A stretch of 64,000 nucleotides of DNA from Clostridium bovifaecis (GCA_009738435.1 CP046522.1:527249-591248); one strand, 5' to 3'. Shown: positions 25,035 through 34,882, counted from the first letter of the stretch. The notes: a model not told the origin generated them from the letters alone. A program made the numbers and translations.

Positions 25035-26039
25035 GTGGCTAAATATATAATTAAAAGATTGGTTATGCTTATTCCTGTAATCTTAGGCGTTTCCATAATG
25101 GTTTTCATTGTTATGCACGTACTTGCTTCAGATCCAACTAGCATAATATTAGGGCAACATGCTACTACAGAACAAGTAGAAAGGCTTCGTGCAGAGCTCG
25201 GATTAAATCAACCACTATATATTCAATATTTTGATTTCTTAAAAGGTATTTTAAATGGAGAATTAGGAAATTCTCTTATAAGTAAGACTTCTGTAACTTC
25301 GGAAATAGCTTCAAGATTTCCGGCTACATTAGAGTTGGCATTAGTTTCTATTATATTAGCTTCTATATTTGGAATTCTTATAGGGGTAATATCAGCAGTT
25401 AAACAAAACACAATTATTGATTATGTTGGTACTGTGGTTTCTCTTTTAGGCGTATCCATGCCTATCTTCTGGCTTGGACTTATGCTTATAATATTATTTT
25501 CTGTAAATCTTGGGTGGTTACCAGTAGCAGGTAGGATACAAATAGGAATAGAACCTGAGCATATAACTGGACTCTATATTTTAGATAGTTTGATAAGTGG
25601 AAATATGGAAGCTTTTAAGAGCTCATTAAGTCATATAATTTTACCATCTGTTGCTTTAGCATCTTACTCAACTGCTATCATAGCACGTATGACCAGGTCT
25701 ACAATGCTGGAAGTAATAAGACAAGACTATGTTCGTACAGCTAGAGCTAAAGGTATTTTTGAGAGGGTAGTTATCTTAAGCCATGCTCTAAGAAATGCAT
25801 TAATTCCAATAGTAACCGTAATAGGACTTCAATTAGGTTCTCTTCTTGGAGGGGCAGTGCTAACTGAGACTGTTTTTTCTTGGCCAGGAGTTGGAAGCTA
25901 TACAATAGATGCGATATTAAAGTCAGACTACCCTGTTGTGCAAGGCGCCGTTATGATGTTAGCAGTCATATTTGTACTAGTAAACTTAATTGTAGATTTA
26001 CTATATGCACAATTAGACCCAAGAATCAAATATTCATAA
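25035..26039 (+). CDS. Opp/Dpp-type ABC transporter permease (DppB-like)
   Basis: 334-residue permease with an N-terminal membrane helix (MLIPVILGVSIMVFIVMHV), the conserved DPTSIILGQHATTEQVERLRAELGL periplasmic segment and further membrane spans. The EAA loop RTARAKGIFERVVILSHALRNALIPIVTV contacts the ATPase. GTG 25035 is preferred since GAGGGGG lies 7 bp upstream; the frame extends to 25011 without a site. Confidence 0.93.
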   Translation: MAKYIIKRLVMLIPVILGVSIMVFIVMHVLASDPTSIILGQHATTEQVERLRAELGLNQPLYIQYFDFLKGILNGELGNSLISKTSVTSEIASRFPATLELALVSIILASIFGILIGVISAVKQNTIIDYVGTVVSLLGVSMPIFWLGLMLIILFSVNLGWLPVAGRIQIGIEPEHITGLYILDSLISGNMEAFKSSLSHIILPSVALASYSTAIIARMTRSTMLEVIRQDYVRTARAKGIFERVVILSHALRNALIPIVTVIGLQLGSLLGGAVLTETVFSWPGVGSYTIDAILKSDYPVVQGAVMMLAVIFVLVNLIVDLLYAQLDPRIKYS

Positions 26040-26052
26040 GGAGGTCTGAAAT

Positions 26053-26979
26053 ATGGAAGAAAAATTAGAGATAAAAGACAATGAGATAAAAAGCATAAAT
26101 AAAATAGAAGTAAATGCAAGAATGAGGGAAGAGAAGGCTGCTTCGCAATTTAAAGAAATGTGGCATATGCTGATACAAAATAAGGCTGCAGTAGTTGGTA
26201 TGATTATAATAATAGTGCTTATTTTAATAGCTATTTTTGGTAAGTATATACAACCGTATGACCCTAATGTAGGTGAGCTTTCTCAAAGTCTTCAAGCGCC
26301 ATCAAAGGCTCACATACTTGGCACAGATGAGCAAGGAAGAGATATATTCAGCAGAATTATAGATGGTACAAAAATATCTTTAAGGGTTGGAATCATGGCG
26401 GTCGCATTTGCTCTTAGTATAGGGACTGTGTTAGGAGCAGTTGCGGGGTATTATGGTAAAAAAATAGATATGATTATCATGAGATTTATGGATATAATCT
26501 TAGCCTTTCCATCTATGCTTTTGGCTATAGCTTTTATGGCTGCTCTTGGACGTGGCATTGATAAAGCAATAATAGCCATAAGTATAGTTACAATACCTGA
26601 ATATGCTAGGATAGTTAGAGGATCTATATTATCTATTAAGGAAAGTGAATTTGTTCAAGCTGCAAGAGTAATAGGCAATAGTGATGCTTCTATTATATTT
26701 AAGCATATTTTACCTAATGTCATATCTCCGATAGTTGTACGAGCAACATTAGGAATATCTTCAGCTATATTGGATACAGCCGCCTTAGGATTTTTAGGGT
26801 TAGGAGTGCAGCCACCTGCTGCTGAATGGGGTAGTATGCTTGGCTCAGGAAGAACTTACTTTTTTAATGCTCCTCATATAGTAGTGTTTCCGGGAATAGC
26901 TATAACAATTACAGTAATTGCTTTTAACTTATTTGGGGACGGACTTAGAGACGCATTAGATCCGAAACTACGTAACTAA
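26053..26979 (+). CDS. Opp/Dpp-type ABC transporter permease (DppC-like)
   Basis: 308-residue second permease. The N-terminal cytosolic OppC_N-like region (about 30 residues) leads into membrane span VVGMIIIIVLILIAIFG, then the HILGTDEQGRDIFSRIIDGTKISL motif characteristic of DppC/OppC and the EAA loop AARVIGNSDASIIFKHILPNVISPI. AGGAGG lies 8 bp before the ATG and only 13 bp separate it from the first permease. Confidence 0.94.
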   Translation: MEEKLEIKDNEIKSINKIEVNARMREEKAASQFKEMWHMLIQNKAAVVGMIIIIVLILIAIFGKYIQPYDPNVGELSQSLQAPSKAHILGTDEQGRDIFSRIIDGTKISLRVGIMAVAFALSIGTVLGAVAGYYGKKIDMIIMRFMDIILAFPSMLLAIAFMAALGRGIDKAIIAISIVTIPEYARIVRGSILSIKESEFVQAARVIGNSDASIIFKHILPNVISPIVVRATLGISSAILDTAALGFLGLGVQPPAAEWGSMLGSGRTYFFNAPHIVVFPGIAITITVIAFNLFGDGLRDALDPKLRN

Positions 26980-26992
26980 GGGGGAAGGTATC

Positions 26993-27973
26993 ATGCTATT
27001 AGAAGTGAAAAATCTTAAGACGCAATTTAAAACAAAAAATGGAGTAGTAAATGCAGTTAATGGTGTAAGTTTTCAGGTTAATGAAGGAGAAGTTGTTGCT
27101 GTAGTTGGAGAATCTGGTAGCGGAAAAAGTGTAACTTCTTTATCGATAATGAGACTTATACCTAATCCACCTGGAGAAATCGTAGAAGGAGAACTTGTAT
27201 TTGAAGGGGAAGATTTGCTTAAAAAAAATAAAAGAGAAATGCAGGACATTAGAGGTAATAAGATATCAATGATATTTCAAGAGCCGATGACATCCTTAAA
27301 TCCTGTTTTTACTATAGAAAAGCAATTATGTGAGACTCTGATGAGGCATAAAAATTTAAATAAAAAAGAAGCTGTAAAAGAAGCTGTAAAAATGCTTGAG
27401 CTAGTTGGAATACCTTCTCCAGGCAAAAGAGTAAAGGATTATCCTCATCAAATGAGTGGAGGAATGAGACAACGTATAATGATAGCGATGGCGCTTGCGT
27501 GTAACCCAAAATTATTGATTGCTGATGAACCGACAACAGCTTTAGATGTAACTATTCAAGCTCAAATTTTAGATTTAATGCTGAACCTTAAAAATAAGTT
27601 TGGGACTTCTATATTGCTTATAACACATGATTTAGGAGTAGTAGCTGAAACTGCAGATAAAGTAGTAGTAATGTATTGTGGGCAGGTTGTGGAAAAAGGA
27701 AGTGTTAAGGACATTTTTGAAAAGCCGCTTCACCCTTATACTGAAGGACTGCTAATGTCTATCCCTAAAATCGACGATGAAAAGGAAAAACTATTTGTAA
27801 TAGAGGGTGTTGTTCCTAATCCATTAAATTTACCTAAAGGCTGCGCTTTTAGTACTAGATGCACAAAGTGTATGGATAGATGTAAAGAAGAAGGTCCTGA
27901 TTTAGTTGAAGTAGGAGAAAGAAAGGTTAGATGCTTTTTGTATAGTGAGAAGGGGGAAGTAAGTAATGGCTGA
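26993..27973 (+). CDS. Opp/Dpp-type ABC ATPase (DppD-like)
   Basis: 326-residue nucleotide-binding subunit. Walker A GESGSGKS near residue 39, Q-loop FQEPMTSLNP, signature MSGGMRQR, Walker B LLIADEPTTALD, H-loop ITHDLG. The C-terminal oligopeptide-transporter extension contains GCAFSTRCTKCMDRC, cysteines that bind [4Fe-4S] in some DppD proteins. It overlaps the next ATPase gene by 8 bp. Confidence 0.94.
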   Translation: MLLEVKNLKTQFKTKNGVVNAVNGVSFQVNEGEVVAVVGESGSGKSVTSLSIMRLIPNPPGEIVEGELVFEGEDLLKKNKREMQDIRGNKISMIFQEPMTSLNPVFTIEKQLCETLMRHKNLNKKEAVKEAVKMLELVGIPSPGKRVKDYPHQMSGGMRQRIMIAMALACNPKLLIADEPTTALDVTIQAQILDLMLNLKNKFGTSILLITHDLGVVAETADKVVVMYCGQVVEKGSVKDIFEKPLHPYTEGLLMSIPKIDDEKEKLFVIEGVVPNPLNLPKGCAFSTRCTKCMDRCKEEGPDLVEVGERKVRCFLYSEKGEVSNG

Positions 27974-28931
27974 AGTATTGCTACAAGTAAAAAATTTAAA
28001 AAAGTATTTTCCTATACATTCAGGGCTTCTAAATAAGGTTGAAAATAATGTGAAAGCTGTAGATGATATAAGTTTTGATATACTTAAAGGAGAGACCCTA
28101 GGGCTGGTTGGAGAATCTGGTTGTGGCAAATCTACCACAGGGAGAATGATAGTTAATTTGTTAGACCCAACTGAAGGGGAGATAATTTTTAATAATGAGA
28201 ACATAGCAAAAGCAAATAAAAAGAGGCAAAAGGAATTAAGGAAGGAAATACAGATTATATTTCAAGACCCATATGCCTCTCTAAATCCAAGAATGACTAT
28301 TGGTGACATAATCGCAGAGCCTATGAGAGTAAATGATATGGCCAAGGGGCAAGAACTTGAAAAAAAGGTTAAGGAACTTTTGGAATATGTAGGACTTGCA
28401 TCTTATCACAGAAATAGATACCCTCACGAGTTCAGTGGAGGACAAAGGCAAAGGGTAGGAATAGCAAGGGCTTTAGCATTAAAACCTAAATTAATTGTAT
28501 GTGATGAACCTGTATCTGCCCTTGATGTGTCTATTCAAGCTCAAGTTTTAAACCTACTAGATGATCTTCAAAAGGAATTTAATCTAACCTATTTATTTAT
28601 AGCTCATGGATTAAATGTAGTAAAACATGTTAGCAATCGTGTAGGAGTTATGTATCTTGGTAAGCTAGTAGAAATTGGAGCGGACGACAGCTTATATAAT
28701 AATGCAAAGCATCCATACACGCAAGCACTTCTTTCTGCTATTCCTATACCGGACCCAACAAGGAGAAGCGAAAGAATTATCCTAGAAGGAGATGTACCAA
28801 GTCCTATAAATCCTCCTAAGGGATGCAGGTTTCATACACGATGCAGTAAGTGCATGAAGATTTGTAAAGAAGTTGAGCCAAGAATGAAAGAATTAGAAAA
28901 TGGCCATCAAGTAGCCTGCCATTTATACTAG
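27966..28931 (+). CDS. Opp/Dpp-type ABC ATPase (DppF-like)
   Basis: 321-residue second nucleotide-binding subunit. Walker A GESGCGKST, Q-loop FQDPYASLNPRM, signature FSGGQRQR, Walker B LIVCDEPVSALD. The H-loop reads IAHGLNVV, with Gly after the His in place of the usual Asp. The C-terminal extension has GCRFHTRCSKCMKIC. It ends the operon and is followed by a terminator. Confidence 0.94.
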   Translation: MAEVLLQVKNLKKYFPIHSGLLNKVENNVKAVDDISFDILKGETLGLVGESGCGKSTTGRMIVNLLDPTEGEIIFNNENIAKANKKRQKELRKEIQIIFQDPYASLNPRMTIGDIIAEPMRVNDMAKGQELEKKVKELLEYVGLASYHRNRYPHEFSGGQRQRVGIARALALKPKLIVCDEPVSALDVSIQAQVLNLLDDLQKEFNLTYLFIAHGLNVVKHVSNRVGVMYLGKLVEIGADDSLYNNAKHPYTQALLSAIPIPDPTRRSERIILEGDVPSPINPPKGCRFHTRCSKCMKICKEVEPRMKELENGHQVACHLY

Positions 28932-28951
28932 AACTTTAGTTAAAGTTATGG

Positions 28952-29002
28952 GCTGTGTTTGCAAGAGAAATGCTTTGATACTCTTTGCAAATACAGCTTT
29001 TA
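28952..29002 (+). terminator. Opp operon terminator
   Basis: GCTGTGTTTGCAAGAG pairs with CTCTTTGCAAATACAGC (one bulge), followed by TTTTA. Confidence 0.65.
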
Positions 29003-29150
29003 TTATATATTTTTTATTTGAATATAATTTAAGAAGGAATTATAGTTGAAAATATAGAAGAATATAGAAAGAAAATGAACGTATTAATTAAACAGAAAAG
29101 TAAAATAAGAGATAGTTAATGATTATAAAACTTAAAAAGGTGGAGATAGT

Positions 29151-29771
29151 TTGGATAAAAATTCACGAGAACAAACAAAAGCTGAAGGGAAAAAGCTTAT
29201 AAAGCAAAAAAAGCTCTATGATGCAGCTTATGAACTATTTACTACTAAGGGAGTAAATAAAACATCTATTGATGATATTGCAAAAAAGGCAGGAGTTGCT
29301 AAGGGAACTTTTTATTTATATTTTCAAGATAAGCATGACATTATAGATAGAATAGTCTGGCACAAAAGTTTGGTTCTTTTAAATGAAGCTATGAACAAAA
29401 CAGAAAAGGAAGCTCCGAAGTTAGACACTTCTTTTGTAGATAGGATGATAACTTTTACGGGATATGTTATTGAATACTTAAAAGAAAATAAAAGATTATT
29501 AGAATTAATAAATAAGAATTTATCTTGGGGAGTATTTAGAAACGCTTTAAGAGATCCAAGAAACCATGACAGAATGGAAGAAGTGAGAAGTTTTTTCTTA
29601 GATAACAACAAACCTATAAACATGGACTCCGATACTTTGGAAAAGGTAGTTTTTATGATTATTGAATTGGTAAGTTCGGTATGTTATAGTTCTATAATTT
29701 TAAACGAACCTGATAATATTGATAATATGAAACCTTTACTATTCAATATGATAAAGAAAATGTTGCTATAA
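29151..29771 (+). CDS. TetR/AcrR-family transcriptional regulator
   Basis: 206 residues. The N-terminal helix-turn-helix (YDAAYELFTTKGVNKTSIDDIAKKAGVAKGTFYLYFQDKHDIIDRIV, about residues 24-70) is canonical TetR. The C-terminal ligand domain is all helical and unrecognised. It starts with TTG after AAAGGTGGAG. It follows the Opp operon in the same direction but after a terminator, so it may regulate that operon or act elsewhere; no operator was identified. Confidence 0.85.
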   Translation: MDKNSREQTKAEGKKLIKQKKLYDAAYELFTTKGVNKTSIDDIAKKAGVAKGTFYLYFQDKHDIIDRIVWHKSLVLLNEAMNKTEKEAPKLDTSFVDRMITFTGYVIEYLKENKRLLELINKNLSWGVFRNALRDPRNHDRMEEVRSFFLDNNKPINMDSDTLEKVVFMIIELVSSVCYSSIILNEPDNIDNMKPLLFNMIKKMLL

Positions 29772-29870
29772 AAATATCTTTTTATAGCTGAAAAAATACC
29801 GTATAATGATATTAGTTATTTGGAAAATGAAGGCTAATATAATTACAATATCTAGGGGATGATATAAATT

Positions 29871-30302
29871 TTGAAGAAAGTATTAGTTATAAATGATTGT
29901 AAGTTTGAAGAAATAATCTTTAGAGACTTATTAAAGAAATTAGGGTATGACGTTAGAATATCAAATGAATATGAAGCTATAAAGCAATTGGAAGAGTTTC
30001 TTCCAAATATAGTTATTGCAAACTTGATTATGAGAGAAATAACTGGAGATAGACTTATAAAAAGAATAAAAAGCATTAAGAAGGATACCTGGTGTGTGCT
30101 GTCCTCTAGTAATCCTTTAAGTTTAGAAAATTACAAAGAATTTAGTGTGGACGAAGTTATGCAAACACCTATAAGTGAAGAAAAATTTGAGAGCGCATTG
30201 AAGTTTAAAGAGCTCTTTAAGTTTTGTCCTTATTGTGGGAAAAGGCTAGAATCTATAAAAAGAAGGGTGATATATTGCCCTAATTGTGGTGAAAAGTTAT
30301 GA
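29871..30302 (+). CDS. Degenerate receiver domain fused to a zinc ribbon
   Basis: 143 residues. Residues 1-105 follow a response-regulator receiver fold (KKVLVINDCKFEEIIFRDLLKKLGYDV, LPNIVIANLIMREITGDRLIKRI). However, the phosphoacceptor Asp is Asn51 and the conserved Lys before Pro is Thr99; Asp9 of the acidic pair remains. Residues 119-140 form a zinc ribbon, CPYCGKRL...YCPNCGEKL, much like the tail of the protein at 18931. TTG start. Probably a phosphorylation-independent signalling or binding protein (inference). Followed by a terminator. Confidence 0.7.
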   Translation: MKKVLVINDCKFEEIIFRDLLKKLGYDVRISNEYEAIKQLEEFLPNIVIANLIMREITGDRLIKRIKSIKKDTWCVLSSSNPLSLENYKEFSVDEVMQTPISEEKFESALKFKELFKFCPYCGKRLESIKRRVIYCPNCGEKL

Positions 30303-30304
30303 AG

Positions 30305-30349
30305 AAAAGCTAAAAGCGTATAGTAAAGTACGATTTTAGCTTTTTTATT
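30305..30349 (+). terminator. Terminator of receiver/zinc-ribbon gene
   Basis: AAAGCTAAAA and TTTTAGCTTT arms with a T-rich tail. Confidence 0.65.
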
Positions 30350-30483
30350 TTTAAAGCCTTTAAAGGTTTTAGATTATAGCAGAATAAATAAAACTGCATA
30401 TTATATGGAAAAAAATAACTAAAAAGAGTATAATTAACTATGTAAACTATTTCTATTTTGAATTAGGAATTGGGGGAAAATTT

Positions 30484-31587
30484 ATGATAATAGGTGTGCC
30501 AAAAGAAATAAAAAACAACGAAAATAGAGTAGCTATAACACCTGCTGGAGTGGAGACTCTCACCAAAAATGGACACAGCGTTATTATACAGGATAGAGCA
30601 GGAGTTGGAAGTGGTATAGCTAATGAAGAATTTATTATACAGGGCGCTAAAGTAGTTAGTACAGCAGAAGAAGTTTTTGAAAAAGCAGACATGATTATAA
30701 AGGTAAAAGAGCCATTAAAACAGGAATATTCATTATTTAAAGAAGGGCAGATTTTATTTACCTATTTACACTTAGCAGCATCAATTGAACTTACAAAGGA
30801 ATTACTAAATAAAAAAATCATAGGTATAGCCTATGAGACAATTCAATTAGAAGATAAATCTCTCCCCTTATTAGTGCCAATGAGTGAAGTAGCAGGAAGA
30901 ATGGCTGTTCAATTAGGTGCAAGATTTCTTGAAAAGCCTCAAGGGGGAAAGGGAATTCTCATAGGAGGAGTACCTGGAGTAGAGCAGGCAGAGGTAGTTA
31001 TCATAGGTGGGGGAACTGTAGGCACTAATTCTGCAAAAATAGCTTTAGGTATGGGGGCTCAAGTAACTATAATAGATAAAGATCTAGCTAGACTAAGATA
31101 CCTAGATGATATTTTCGGAGGAAGAATTATAACCTTAGCATCAAATAGTTATAATATAGCTAAGTCAGTTAAGAAAGCAGATTTGTTGATAGGCAGTGTT
31201 CTTATTCCGGGTGCCAAAGCACCCAAATTGGTTACAGAAGAAATGGTTAAAACAATGGAAGAAGGTTCAGTAATTGTGGATGTGGCTATAGATCAAGGGG
31301 GCTCCATAGAAACAATGGACAAAGTTACAAGCCATGATAATCCTACCTTTATAAAACATGGGATAGTGCATTATTCGGTGCCTAATATACCTGGAACAGT
31401 AGCAAGGACATCAACCTTTGCATTAACCAATGCCACTTTACCTTACGCTCTACAGATTGCAAATAAAGGCTTTAAAAAGGCAATTGAAGATAATGATGCA
31501 CTAAAAAAAGGAGTTAACCTTATAGAAGGAAAACTCACTTATGAGGCAGTGGCGAAGGCACACAGCCTTGAATACAGCAGCATATAG
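30484..31587 (+). CDS. ald: Alanine dehydrogenase
   Basis: 367-residue NAD-dependent L-alanine dehydrogenase (alanine to pyruvate and ammonia). Begins [24 protein letters not shown]; contains [10 protein letters not shown] with substrate-binding Lys, the YLHLAAS segment, the Rossmann motif [24 protein letters not shown] near residue 170, and [16 protein letters not shown]. Length is typical (about 370). It is monocistronic and followed directly by a palindrome-bounded GATTAG element. Confidence 0.95.
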   Translation: MIIGVPKEIKNNENRVAITPAGVETLTKNGHSVIIQDRAGVGSGIANEEFIIQGAKVVSTAEEVFEKADMIIKVKEPLKQEYSLFKEGQILFTYLHLAASIELTKELLNKKIIGIAYETIQLEDKSLPLLVPMSEVAGRMAVQLGARFLEKPQGGKGILIGGVPGVEQAEVVIIGGGTVGTNSAKIALGMGAQVTIIDKDLARLRYLDDIFGGRIITLASNSYNIAKSVKKADLLIGSVLIPGAKAPKLVTEEMVKTMEEGSVIVDVAIDQGGSIETMDKVTSHDNPTFIKHGIVHYSVPNIPGTVARTSTFALTNATLPYALQIANKGFKKAIEDNDALKKGVNLIEGKLTYEAVAKAHSLEYSSI

Positions 31588-31719
31588 GAAAATTGCGATG
31601 CAATTTTCTTCTTAATCACTAATCACTAATCGCTATTGGATAAATCAATGATTCAAATGTTAGCGATTAGGGATTAGAGATTAGCGATTGCTTCTAGAGC
31701 TGCGTTGCAAAATATTTCT
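31587..31719. repeat. GATTAG/CTAATC-type intergenic element
   Basis: It opens with the palindrome GAAAATTGCGATGCAATTTTC (a likely ald terminator in TTCTT context). It continues with AATCACTAATCACTAATCGC facing GCGATTAGGGATTAGAGATTAGCGATT, and ends in TTGCAAAATATTTC, the same terminal word as at 45890 and 63745. The ABC-F stop codon lies at its edge. Confidence 0.75.
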
Positions 31720-33637
31720 ACTCTGCAATAAGTTCTTCCCATTCCATATAGAGTTCTTCAAGCTGAGACTCGCAGTTTGAAATCTCTCTATTAACTTCTT
31801 CGCTTTTATCAGGATTAGAATATACTTCTTCTAAGCAAAGCTTATGGTGAAGGTCCTCTATGTTTTTTTCTAGATTAGAAATAGATTCTTCTAAATTTTT
31901 AACTTTTAATTGTTTTTGTTTCTCTAATTTTTCTTCTTCTCTTTTCTTTTTCTTTTCATATTGTATTTGAGTCTTTGTTTTGCCTTCGGATTCCTCAAGC
32001 TCCTGAAATCTTAAAGGATTTTTTTTCTTTTCTACATAGTAGCTATAATTTCCAAGAAAAGTTTTTATGCCATCTATATTAAGTTCGTGTATCTTTTCTA
32101 CAACCTTATTTAGAAAATATCTGTCATGAGATATAACTAAGACAGTTCCGTCATAATTAGAAATAGCATCTTCCAAGGCTTCGCGGGACATTATATCTAA
32201 GTGATTTGTAGGCTCGTCAAGGAGAAGAAAATTAGCTTTGGAAAGCATAAGCTTTAGAAGATTTATTCTGCACTTTTCTCCTCCGCTTAATGTAGATATT
32301 TCCTTAAAAACATCATCTCCTGTAAATAAAAAAGCAGCGAGGGCATTCCTAACTTCTGTAGTTGTCATGTTAGGAAAGTCATCCCAAACTTCATCTAGTA
32401 TTGTTTTATTAGGATTTAGATTAGACTGTTCTTGATCATAATAGCCTATATGCACGTTTTTTCCCAAAACACAAGTTCCTCTATCGCTTTTAACCTCATC
32501 CATTAATATTTTAAATAATGTAGTTTTTCCCCTACCATTTTCTCCAATTAGAGCTGTTTGTTCTCCCCTTTTAATATCTAAATTAAGATTTTCAAATAAG
32601 AGCTTATTTCCATAGGTTTTAGATAAGTTTTCAGTATGAAGCACATCATTACCACTTTTGATTTGGGTTTCGAATTTTATTTTAGTTATTTTTCTATTCT
32701 GAGTAGGAGCGTCTATTCTTTCTATTTTATCCAAAGCCTTTTGTCTACTCTCTGCGGCTCGAACACTTTTTTCTCTATTAAAAGAACGATATCGTTCTAT
32801 AATTTCTTCCTGCCGTTTTATTTCGGCTTGTTGAAGAGTGTAAGCTTTTAATTTCTCTTCATAACCTTTTTTCTTTAACTCTATGAAAGCAGTATAGTTT
32901 CCGTTATAGGACTGAAGTGTTCCGTCTGATAATTCAAAAGTTTTTGTAGTGATGGAATCAAGGAAATATCTATCATGGGATATGACTATAATAGTCCCTT
33001 TATATCCTTTTAGATATTCTTCGAGCCATTCTATAGCTTCTAAGTCTAGGTGGTTGGTAGGCTCATCAAGCAAAAGGATTTCTGGATTTGATAAGAGGAG
33101 TTTACATAAGGAAACTCTAGTCTTTTGGCCGCCACTTAAAATGTTTATGGGTTTGTCGTAATCATCCTCAGTAAAGCCCAGTCCCTTTAGCACTCTGCCT
33201 ATTTCAGCCTTGTAAGAGTAACCTCCTCTATTATTATATAATTCTGAGAAAGTTGTATAGTCCTTAATAACTTTACTATGATATTCTTCTTTTTCAGGAT
33301 TATAAGGTTTATTCATTTCTTCTTCTAGTTCCCGCAATTTATTTTCTAAATTTAAGATATCTTGGAATACAGATAAAGTTTCATTATATATTGAGTTGTT
33401 AGTTTCTAAAGATAAATGTTGTGATAAATAACCTACTTTTCTATTTTTATCAATAAACATATCACCATTATCTGCATCAATCTGCTTAGTTAAAATTTTA
33501 AATAGAGTAGATTTGCCTGCACCATTAGGGCCAACTAAACCCACGTGTTCTCCTTCATCTACATTGAAGGTTATATTTTTTAAAACTACATCTATTCCAT
33601 AACTTTTTTGTATATCTTTACAGCTTAAAACTATCAT
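31718..33637 (-). CDS. ABC-F family ATPase
   Basis: 639-residue soluble protein with two ABC domains and no membrane spans, typical of ribosome-associated ABC-F proteins. First domain: Walker A GPNGAGKS, signature LSGGQKTR, Walker B LLLDEPTNHLD. A linker with the ABC-F arm region (KAYTLQQAEIKRQEEIIERYRSFNREKSVRAAESRQKALDKIERI) follows. Second domain: GENGRGKT, LSGGEKCR, LLLDEPTNHLD. A C-terminal coiled coil (about 560-639) is rich in Lys/Glu. ATG 33637 is preferred over GTG 33646, which overlaps the GGAAGG site. Specific role (translation factor or antibiotic protection) is not decidable. Confidence 0.9.
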   Translation of the reverse strand: MIVLSCKDIQKSYGIDVVLKNITFNVDEGEHVGLVGPNGAGKSTLFKILTKQIDADNGDMFIDKNRKVGYLSQHLSLETNNSIYNETLSVFQDILNLENKLRELEEEMNKPYNPEKEEYHSKVIKDYTTFSELYNNRGGYSYKAEIGRVLKGLGFTEDDYDKPINILSGGQKTRVSLCKLLLSNPEILLLDEPTNHLDLEAIEWLEEYLKGYKGTIIVISHDRYFLDSITTKTFELSDGTLQSYNGNYTAFIELKKKGYEEKLKAYTLQQAEIKRQEEIIERYRSFNREKSVRAAESRQKALDKIERIDAPTQNRKITKIKFETQIKSGNDVLHTENLSKTYGNKLLFENLNLDIKRGEQTALIGENGRGKTTLFKILMDEVKSDRGTCVLGKNVHIGYYDQEQSNLNPNKTILDEVWDDFPNMTTTEVRNALAAFLFTGDDVFKEISTLSGGEKCRINLLKLMLSKANFLLLDEPTNHLDIMSREALEDAISNYDGTVLVISHDRYFLNKVVEKIHELNIDGIKTFLGNYSYYVEKKKNPLRFQELEESEGKTKTQIQYEKKKKREEEKLEKQKQLKVKNLEESISNLEKNIEDLHHKLCLEEVYSNPDKSEEVNREISNCESQLEELYMEWEELIAE

Positions 33638-34052
33638 GTTATTCACCTTCCTCAGTATATTTTACTATGGAAAAGCAATTTTTTGTAGTGGAAATTTATT
33701 AATCAGAATTAATAAAAGGTGAAATTTAAACACATTTTATATAAAAGTAGCGTATAAGCATTAATAGTTAATAATTTAACGCCATAAATAAGAAATATGT
33801 AAATATAAGTTGAATAAAAGGGAAAAATATCAATATTATATGTAAAAAAATGTAATGAATCAAGGTGAGTTATCTATGTGTAATAATATAAAAAAACAGG
33901 TTTTTTCGTTTAATGGCGTTATTGTATTAACAAAGTAAGTGTAGTAAAATAATTAATAGTGTTATACTTATATTAAAATAGGATGCATATATTATTAAGT
34001 GTATTTTTCTATAACTTTTTAAAAATAGAAAGAGACGGGGAGTGTAAATAAA
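33638..34052. other. Divergent AT-rich region between ABC-F gene and rex
   Basis: 415 bp without a gene. It is very AT-rich and contains an AAAAAACAGGTTTTTT inverted pair near 33892 and a Rex-like operator at 33916. I found no riboswitch. Confidence 0.4.
33916..33933. promoter_or_regulatory. Rex-like operator upstream of rex
   Basis: GCGTTATTGTATTAACAA compared with the Rex consensus TTGTTAA-N4-TTAACAA: the right half is perfect and the left half has three mismatches. Suggests autoregulation. Confidence 0.45.
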
Positions 34053-34685
34053 GTGGATAAAAAAGATAATGTTTCAATGGCTGTTATAAGAAGACTACCA
34101 AAATATCAAAGATATTTAAGAGAGCTTATGCAAAATGATGTAGATAGAATTTCTTCAAAAGAACTAAGTGAAAAAATAGGTTTTACTGCTTCTCAAATTC
34201 GTCAAGACCTTAATAACTTCGGTGATTTTGGGCAACAAGGTTATGGATATAACGTAAAGGATTTGTATAAAGAAATAAATACAATACTAGGATTAGGAGA
34301 AGCGTATAACATAGTAATAGTTGGAGCTGGAAATATAGGTCAGGCGATTGCAAACTATACTAATTTCGACAAATTAGGCTTCAATCTTAAGGGGATTTTC
34401 GATGTTAACCCTAAGTTAATAGGATTAAAAATAAAGGATGTCGAAATAAAAGATATAGATGATTTAGAAGAAACTTTGCAGAATGAAAAGACAGATATAG
34501 GAGTTATCTGTGTTCCGAGAGCTAATGCTCAAAATGTTTGTGATATGCTTGTTTCTAATGGAGTAAGAGGAATATGGAACTTTGCGCCTGTTGATTTACA
34601 TGCTGGAGAAAATGTAGCAATTGAGAATGTACATTTAAGCGAAAGTTTACTTACATTGACATATATGCTGAAAGATGGAAAATAA
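34053..34685 (+). CDS. rex: Redox-sensing transcriptional repressor Rex
   Basis: 210-residue NADH/NAD+ sensor. The N-terminal winged helix (AVIRRLPKYQRYLRELMQNDVDRISSKELSEKIGFTASQIRQDLNNFGDFGQQGYGY) is followed by a Rossmann domain with IVGAGNIGQAIANY (about residue 92) and a domain-swapped C-terminal helix. GTG start with GACGGGGAG upstream. Placement immediately ahead of crt-bcd-etfBA-hbd is conserved in butyrate-forming clostridia, and Rex represses such operons when NADH is low. Confidence 0.97.
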   Translation: MDKKDNVSMAVIRRLPKYQRYLRELMQNDVDRISSKELSEKIGFTASQIRQDLNNFGDFGQQGYGYNVKDLYKEINTILGLGEAYNIVIVGAGNIGQAIANYTNFDKLGFNLKGIFDVNPKLIGLKIKDVEIKDIDDLEETLQNEKTDIGVICVPRANAQNVCDMLVSNGVRGIWNFAPVDLHAGENVAIENVHLSESLLTLTYMLKDGK

Positions 34686-34723
34686 TTACTGATAAAATTA
34701 AAAAAGTGAGTACGTTTTCAAAA

Positions 34724-34763
34724 ATAACTATTATTTTTATTGAAAAATAAAAATAATAGTTAT
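34724..34763. promoter_or_regulatory. 18-bp perfect AT-rich hairpin after rex
   Basis: ATAACTATTATTTTTATT and its exact complement around GAAA. No clear T-run follows; likely a weak terminator or processing stem between rex and crt. Confidence 0.5.
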
Positions 34764-34823
34764 ATAATTATAAATGTGGGTTTTGTCTTAAAGGCGTAAT
34801 GCCAAAAAAAAATTTGTGCTTGA

Positions 34824-34841
34824 TTGTTATGATATTAACAA
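34824..34841. promoter_or_regulatory. Rex operator upstream of crt
   Basis: TTGTTATGATATTAACAA fits TTGTTAA-N4-TTAACAA with one mismatch. It lies 42 bp before the crt ATG and overlaps a TATGAT -10-like box, so Rex binding would block transcription. Confidence 0.75.
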
Positions 34842-34882
34842 TGTAATAACAATTTCGACAAGCTATTATGGGGAGGATTATT

